Source: Rhizomicrobium sp. | GTDB taxonomy: Bacteria > Pseudomonadota > Alphaproteobacteria > Micropepsales > Micropepsaceae | Reading direction: 5' to 3' | Length of the DNA stretch: 45,133 nt | Assembly (NCBI GenBank): GCA_031291635.1 | Contig: JARLIR010000117.1 | Coordinates: 1-45,133 of the forward strand | Shown here: positions 42,116 to 45,133 of the stretch, piece by piece | Position numbering within the stretch: the stretch's first letter is position 1 | Layout: every line of letters starts with the position of its first letter | Translations under genes and position numbers: made by a program | The notes under the pieces: model-generated | Told to the model about the DNA's origin: nothing | Database searches by the model: none | The model's input: only the letters and a program-made list of their open reading frames with translations

Positions 42116-44782
42116 ATGCGTAAGATTCGGTTTGCAACGGCGGCATCCCTGGGCGTGCTTTTTGCGCTCTGCAGTGCCATCCACGCGCAAACGCCGCGTC
42201 AGGAGGCCGACCAAAAGGCCGCCGAGATCGTCTCCAAGCTGACCCTGGATGAGAAAGTCGGCCAGCTCGTCAACGTCGCGCCCGCTATTCCACGTTTGGG
42301 CATACCGGCATACAACTGGTGGACGGAATCGCTTCACGGCGCTATCGGCGCGGTTCCCGCCACAAACTTTCCTGAGCCCATTGGTCTGGCGGCGACCTTT
42401 GATGCGCCGCTGGTTCACGATGTGGCGGCGGTCATCAGCGATGAAAATCGCGGGCTGCATGCTTTGGCGCGCGCGACCGGACATTTGGGCAAGATCGGCA
42501 CCGGGCTCGACACCTGGTCACCCAACATCAATCTCTTCCGCGATCCGCGTTGGGGCCGTGGGCAAGAGACCTATGGCGAGGATCCCTACCTGACTGCGCG
42601 CATGGGCGTGGCCTATGTCACGGGCATGCAAGGCCCCAATCCGGATTTGCCCGACGTCATTTCCACGCCCAAGCATTTTGCTGTGCACAGCGGCCCGGAA
42701 TCGACGCGCCATGCGGCCAATGTTTTCGTCTCGCCGCATGATCTGGAAGACACTTACCTGCCTGCGTTCCGCGCTGCGATCGTCGAGGGGCACGCCGGTT
42801 CGATCATGTGCGCCTATAATCGCATCGATGGTCAGCCCGCTTGTGCCAACGATCTTCTGATGAAAGACAAGCTGCGCGGCGCCTGGGGCTTTAACGGCTA
42901 TGTCGTCTCCGACTGCGATGCGGTGAAGGACATCGCCGACAATCACAAATATGCGCCCGATCAAGCCGCGGCGGTGGCCGCCGCATTGAAAGCGGGTGTC
43001 GATAACGAATGCAATGGCGACACGCTCTTCGGCAAAGGCGGCGTGACGGAGCGCTACAAAGAGGCGCTGGCCCGTGGCTATATCTCAGTTGCCGATATCG
43101 ACCAATCCTTGCTGCGTCTGTTCTCCGCGCGCTATCGCAATGGCGATTTGAAAGGGCTGGAGCGCCCGAATAGCGATCCGGCCCCAAGCCTGCCATTGAC
43201 AACCCCGGCACATACGGCTCTGGCGCTCACCGCGTCTGAAAAGAGCCTCGTGCTCCTGAAGAATGAAGGCATTCTGCCGCTCAAGCCGAGCGTGACGCTG
43301 GCGGTGATTGGGCCGCTCGCAGATTCCACTCGGGTGTTACGCGGCAATTATTCGGCCCAGCAGACCGGTCCCGCGACATCCGTGTTGGAAGGTCTCAAAC
43401 AGGCGCTGCCGGGAGCCAAGATCACCTATGTTCCCTTTACTCCATCCGTCACTGACGGGGACTCCATTCCGCAAAGCGCGCTGCAAACGCCCGACGGCAA
43501 GCCTGGGCTTTTGGCGCATTATTATAATGCCACCAGCGCCGCGCCTTCACCCAATCTGCCCTTCCCCGAATTGATGAAGCAGATGATGGCGATGAGCTTC
43601 GCCCAAAAACCAGCGGTCAGTCGCGTTGAGCCCAATATCGCCGCACGCGGCAATGCGCTGGCAAAGGTCGCCGAGCATCACCGCGTGGTGTGGACCGGTT
43701 TTCTCGTTCCCCCGGAAAGCGGCACCTATCGCATCGCCATGATGGGCTTTTCCGGTGAAGCGGTGCTGGACGGCAAGATTGTGGCCAAGCTCGATCGCTC
43801 CGCTTGGGGCGGTCTGCCGAATTTCGAAACCCTCAAGTTAGAAAAGGGCAAGCGCTATCCGCTGCGCGTCACGACAGAAGCCCATGGGCTCTCCGGCGCC
43901 GATCTGTTGTGGCAGCGAGTTTCGGACAATGCAGGCGCCGAATTGAAGGTGGCTGCGGCCAAGGCTGACGCCATCGTGGCCGTCGTTGGCCTCACCTCCA
44001 GCCTTGAGGGTGAGGAAATGCCCGTCAAGATCGAGGGCTTTCTGGGCGGCGACAAAACCTCGCTCGATTTACCGGCCGATCAACGCGCGCTTCTGGAACA
44101 AGCCAAAGCGACGGGAAAACCGGTGATCGTGGTGGCGATGAATGGCAGCCCGATTGCGCTGCAATGGGCCAAGGATAACGCCGCGGCGATTGTAGAAGCA
44201 TGGTATTCCGGCCAGGCAGGCGGTTTGGCGGTGGGCAATGTGCTGGCCGGCAAGACCAATCCCGCGGGGCGCTTGCCGCTCACCTTCTATGCCTCGGTCA
44301 AAGACCTGCCGCCCTTCGAGGATTACTCCATGAAAGGGCGGACCTATCGCTATTTCCAGGGCAAGCCGGTTTATGCCTTCGGCTACGGCCTCAGCTACAC
44401 CAGCTTTTCCTATGGGCCGCTGGTGGTGACGCCGGTCCATGGCGCGGCGGAAAACGGCCTTCGTGTCACGACGGAAATCAGCAACACCGGCACGCGCGAT
44501 GGCGACGAGGTGGCGGAACTCTATCTTACGCCGCCAGCTTTTGAAGGTGCGCCACGCTTGGCCTTGCGCGGCTTCCAGCGCCTCAGCTTGAAGCCTGGCG
44601 AGCATAAAACGGTGACCTTCGAGCTCACGCCGCGTGATCTCAGCTTCGTCGACGTGGCGGGGCAGCGCCAGATTTTTCCAGGTCAGTACAGTGTCAGCGT
44701 CGGTTCCGGTCAGCCAGAGAGCGGCACCGTCAGTCCGTCCGCAAATTTCTCGGCCAGTCAGGCCGTCAAGATCGCGGACTAA
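42116..44782 (+). CDS. GH3 glycoside hydrolase with PA14 insert (beta-xylosidase/beta-glucosidase)
   Basis: An 888-aa periplasmic or secreted enzyme with a signal peptide ending IHA-Q (about residue 24). The GH3 N-domain has YNWWTESLHG, TWSPNINLFRDPRWGRGQET and KHF; the nucleophile Asp is in YVVSDCDAV (D266), the form usual for xylosidase-type GH3 enzymes. A PA14 module is inserted in the C-domain (GLLAHYYNATSA; VVWTGFLVPPESGTYRIAMM), and a fibronectin-III-like domain ends the protein (LRGFQRLSLKPGEHKTVTFEL). ATG 42116 follows GAGG at 6 bases. The context of esterase and arabinofuranosidase points to xylo-oligosaccharides. Confidence 0.9.
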   Translation: MRKIRFATAASLGVLFALCSAIHAQTPRQEADQKAAEIVSKLTLDEKVGQLVNVAPAIPRLGIPAYNWWTESLHGAIGAVPATNFPEPIGLAATFDAPLVHDVAAVISDENRGLHALARATGHLGKIGTGLDTWSPNINLFRDPRWGRGQETYGEDPYLTARMGVAYVTGMQGPNPDLPDVISTPKHFAVHSGPESTRHAANVFVSPHDLEDTYLPAFRAAIVEGHAGSIMCAYNRIDGQPACANDLLMKDKLRGAWGFNGYVVSDCDAVKDIADNHKYAPDQAAAVAAALKAGVDNECNGDTLFGKGGVTERYKEALARGYISVADIDQSLLRLFSARYRNGDLKGLERPNSDPAPSLPLTTPAHTALALTASEKSLVLLKNEGILPLKPSVTLAVIGPLADSTRVLRGNYSAQQTGPATSVLEGLKQALPGAKITYVPFTPSVTDGDSIPQSALQTPDGKPGLLAHYYNATSAAPSPNLPFPELMKQMMAMSFAQKPAVSRVEPNIAARGNALAKVAEHHRVVWTGFLVPPESGTYRIAMMGFSGEAVLDGKIVAKLDRSAWGGLPNFETLKLEKGKRYPLRVTTEAHGLSGADLLWQRVSDNAGAELKVAAAKADAIVAVVGLTSSLEGEEMPVKIEGFLGGDKTSLDLPADQRALLEQAKATGKPVIVVAMNGSPIALQWAKDNAAAIVEAWYSGQAGGLAVGNVLAGKTNPAGRLPLTFYASVKDLPPFEDYSMKGRTYRYFQGKPVYAFGYGLSYTSFSYGPLVVTPVHGAAENGLRVTTEISNTGTRDGDEVAELYLTPPAFEGAPRLALRGFQRLSLKPGEHKTVTFELTPRDLSFVDVAGQRQIFPGQYSVSVGSGQPESGTVSPSANFSASQAVKIAD

Positions 44783-44839
44783 CCGCTTCAGAGCGGGAAG
44801 AGTTTGAATGGCGTGCGAGTCAAAAAGGGGAGGGACGCA

Positions 44840-45133
44840 ATGGAGCATAACAAATTTGCGCTAAGCCGCCGTGGGGCGCTTGGCACCAGCCTCGCCTTGG
44901 GGATGGTATCGGCTTTACCGCTGCGCGCCGCAGCCGCAACGGCTGCGATTGCAGGCTCGGTGGATGTGAGCAAACCCGGCCATCCCATTGCCGATTACAT
45001 GTATGGCGGCTTCATCGAGCATATCGGCAATCTGATCAATTACAGCTATTGGTCCGAGATTCTTGACGACCGCAAATTCTACTACCCCATCGACTCCAAA
45101 CCGGTAGAGGCGCCCAAGAGTCCCATGCGCCGG
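44840..45133 (+). CDS. Alpha-L-arabinofuranosidase-like protein, N-terminus only (GH51-like)
   Basis: The first 98 codons are present; the gene runs off the window. AGGGGAGGG precedes ATG 44840. A twin-arginine signal is evident: LSRRGALGTSLALGM followed by ALPLRAAAA. The mature start then has HPIADYMYGGFIEHIGNLIN and YWSEILDDRKFYYPI, which match the opening of GH51-type arabinofuranosidases (YGGFIEH.., W/Y-x-E-x-x-DDRKF). It would remove arabinose side chains from arabinoxylan and cooperates by context with the GH3 enzyme and esterase upstream. The catalytic acid and nucleophile lie beyond the window, so the family call is provisional. Confidence 0.7.
   Translation, partial: MEHNKFALSRRGALGTSLALGMVSALPLRAAAATAAIAGSVDVSKPGHPIADYMYGGFIEHIGNLINYSYWSEILDDRKFYYPIDSKPVEAPKSPMRR

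Noticed and set aside
1..45133. Mobile element or genomic-island boundary (IS, integrase, tRNA attachment site)
   Set aside because: No transposase or integrase motifs, tRNA genes or flanking direct repeats were seen; the glycan region may be acquired, but nothing in the window proves it.

Overview
The window is GC-rich, densely packed DNA from a Gram-negative bacterium. It is most likely an alphaproteobacterium with a soil or plant-litter lifestyle. That reading rests on the nasT-nasS-nasA-nasB-nasG-nasC gene order (as in Paracoccus), the frequent ATGA/GTGA stop-start overlaps, the FucP-type sugar transporter and the arabinoxylan-type hydrolases. The species cannot be named from the sequence. 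No tRNA, rRNA, insertion sequence, integrase or CRISPR array was seen.

Layout. (1) 1-0.83 kb: the 3' part of a secreted-looking, Cys-rich repeat protein. (2) 0.93-7.45 kb: a sugar-acid catabolic locus with glycerate 2-kinase, a split transketolase, a tartronate-semialdehyde-type reductase, an SDR dehydrogenase and an ACS-family MFS importer. A shared 13-bp motif occurs in both control regions. (3) 7.6-12.9 kb: a TetR regulator divergent from an RND efflux pump and its adaptor. (4) 13.0-24.3 kb: a complete assimilatory nitrate regulon. NasT and NasS form the regulatory pair, and a leader RNA with two hairpins carrying identical hexaloops precedes the NNP transporter, nitrite reductase, Rieske protein, nitrate reductase, HemD-like protein, MoeA and MobA. 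(5) 24.3-29.6 kb: a FabI-type reductase, a family-I CoA-transferase, a decayed thiolase remnant, an intact thiolase and a FucP-type sugar permease. (6) 29.6-40.7 kb: a surface-glycan island. (7) 41-45.1 kb: an esterase, a GH3 xylosidase-like enzyme and the start of a GH51-like arabinofuranosidase, which together look like a plant hemicellulose locus.

The most interesting part is 34.6-40.7 kb. It contains look-alikes of all four enzymes that make the activated phosphoramidate donor of the Campylobacter jejuni capsule (Cj1415-Cj1418). These are a PEP-synthase-like glutamine kinase, a class I amidotransferase-like CDP-glutamine hydrolase, a LicC-like cytidylyltransferase and an APS-kinase-like CDP-phosphoramidate kinase. 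A SAM methyltransferase and a sulfotransferase-like protein follow. The first three are translationally coupled in the order used in Campylobacter. The adjoining operon (30.3-34.5 kb) carries three related nucleotidyltransferase domains, a HAD phosphatase and a WavE-like protein. I infer an O-methyl-phosphoramidate-type glycan modification system in a non-Campylobacter host.

In locus (2) the enzyme set fits an unusual route. A pentonate would be oxidised at C4 and split by the transketolase to give tartronate semialdehyde, which is then reduced and phosphorylated to 2-phosphoglycerate. This is inference from enzyme classes. Family assignments were made by reading motifs; no database search was run.
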